NCBI GenBank assembly: GCA_003567115.1
Contig: PXAP01000118.1
Span: 1 to 6,769 of the forward strand
Direction of reading: 5' to 3'
Source: Bacteroidota bacterium
GTDB lineage: Bacteria; Bacteroidota; Bacteroidia; Bacteroidales; PUMT01
DNA length: 6,769 nt
Below the pieces are notes generated by a model, which worked only from the letters and a program-made list of their open reading frames with translations, did not search any database and was not told the DNA's origin. The translations under genes were made by a program, and so were the position numbers. Position 1 is the stretch's first letter. The number at the start of each line of letters is the position of its first letter. This document shows, in pieces, positions 6,701 through 6,769 of this stretch.

Positions 6701-6769
6701 TACATTCAATTTAAAGTGCAAGTTACCTGTCCAGCCAGGCCATAAAACCCTGAGCCCTTTCCCGGCTGA

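Noticed and set aside
6701..6721. TTG start at 6721 for the serine hydrolase, adding seven residues
   Set aside because: It would put HFKLNV-type residues before an otherwise ideal MKKSFL signal peptide; the ATG at 6700 is the better start.

Overview
The window looks like a piece of a Bacteroidota chromosome of moderate GC. The clues are the near absence of Shine-Dalgarno sequences directly before the starts, one good match to the Bacteroidota promoter pattern (TTTG, about 19 nt, TAnnTTTG) at 3122-3152, and the gene types: exported glycosidase-like proteins, a nucleoside hydrolase lipoprotein, and a serine hydrolase with C-terminal membrane helices. No RNA gene, insertion sequence or CRISPR array was recognised.

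Layout. (1) 1-3095, plus strand: the last 77 codons of a nucleoside hydrolase-type protein cut by the window edge, then a secreted glycoside-hydrolase-like TIM-barrel protein (311-1846), then a complete nucleoside hydrolase-type lipoprotein (2022-3095). The two nucleoside hydrolases are paralogs: 67 of the 77 comparable residues are identical, with about 29 silent codon changes, so this is an old duplication kept under protein-level selection. (2) 3096-4374, plus strand: a promoter, a leader of about 100 nt, and an MtnA-type aldose-phosphate isomerase. (3) 4375-4666: a convergent intergenic stretch with two consecutive tandem repeat families, about three 33-bp units and then five 20-bp units. 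This is the least explained part of the window. (4) 4667-6700, minus strand: a beta-lactamase/penicillin-binding-protein-like serine hydrolase with four predicted C-terminal membrane helices; its reading frame stays open to the window edge, but its signal peptide fixes the start at 6700.

How the genes may work together. The first three genes encode proteins of the cell envelope or outside (two with visible export signals) and all are expected to act on glycosidic bonds, so a small system for breaking down a nucleoside or other N- or O-glycoside is plausible but unproven. MtnA is cytoplasmic and isomerises a sugar 1-phosphate of the 5-methylthioribose type. It has its own promoter, so a link to the nucleoside hydrolases is only suggestive. 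The serine hydrolase is a separate convergent unit.
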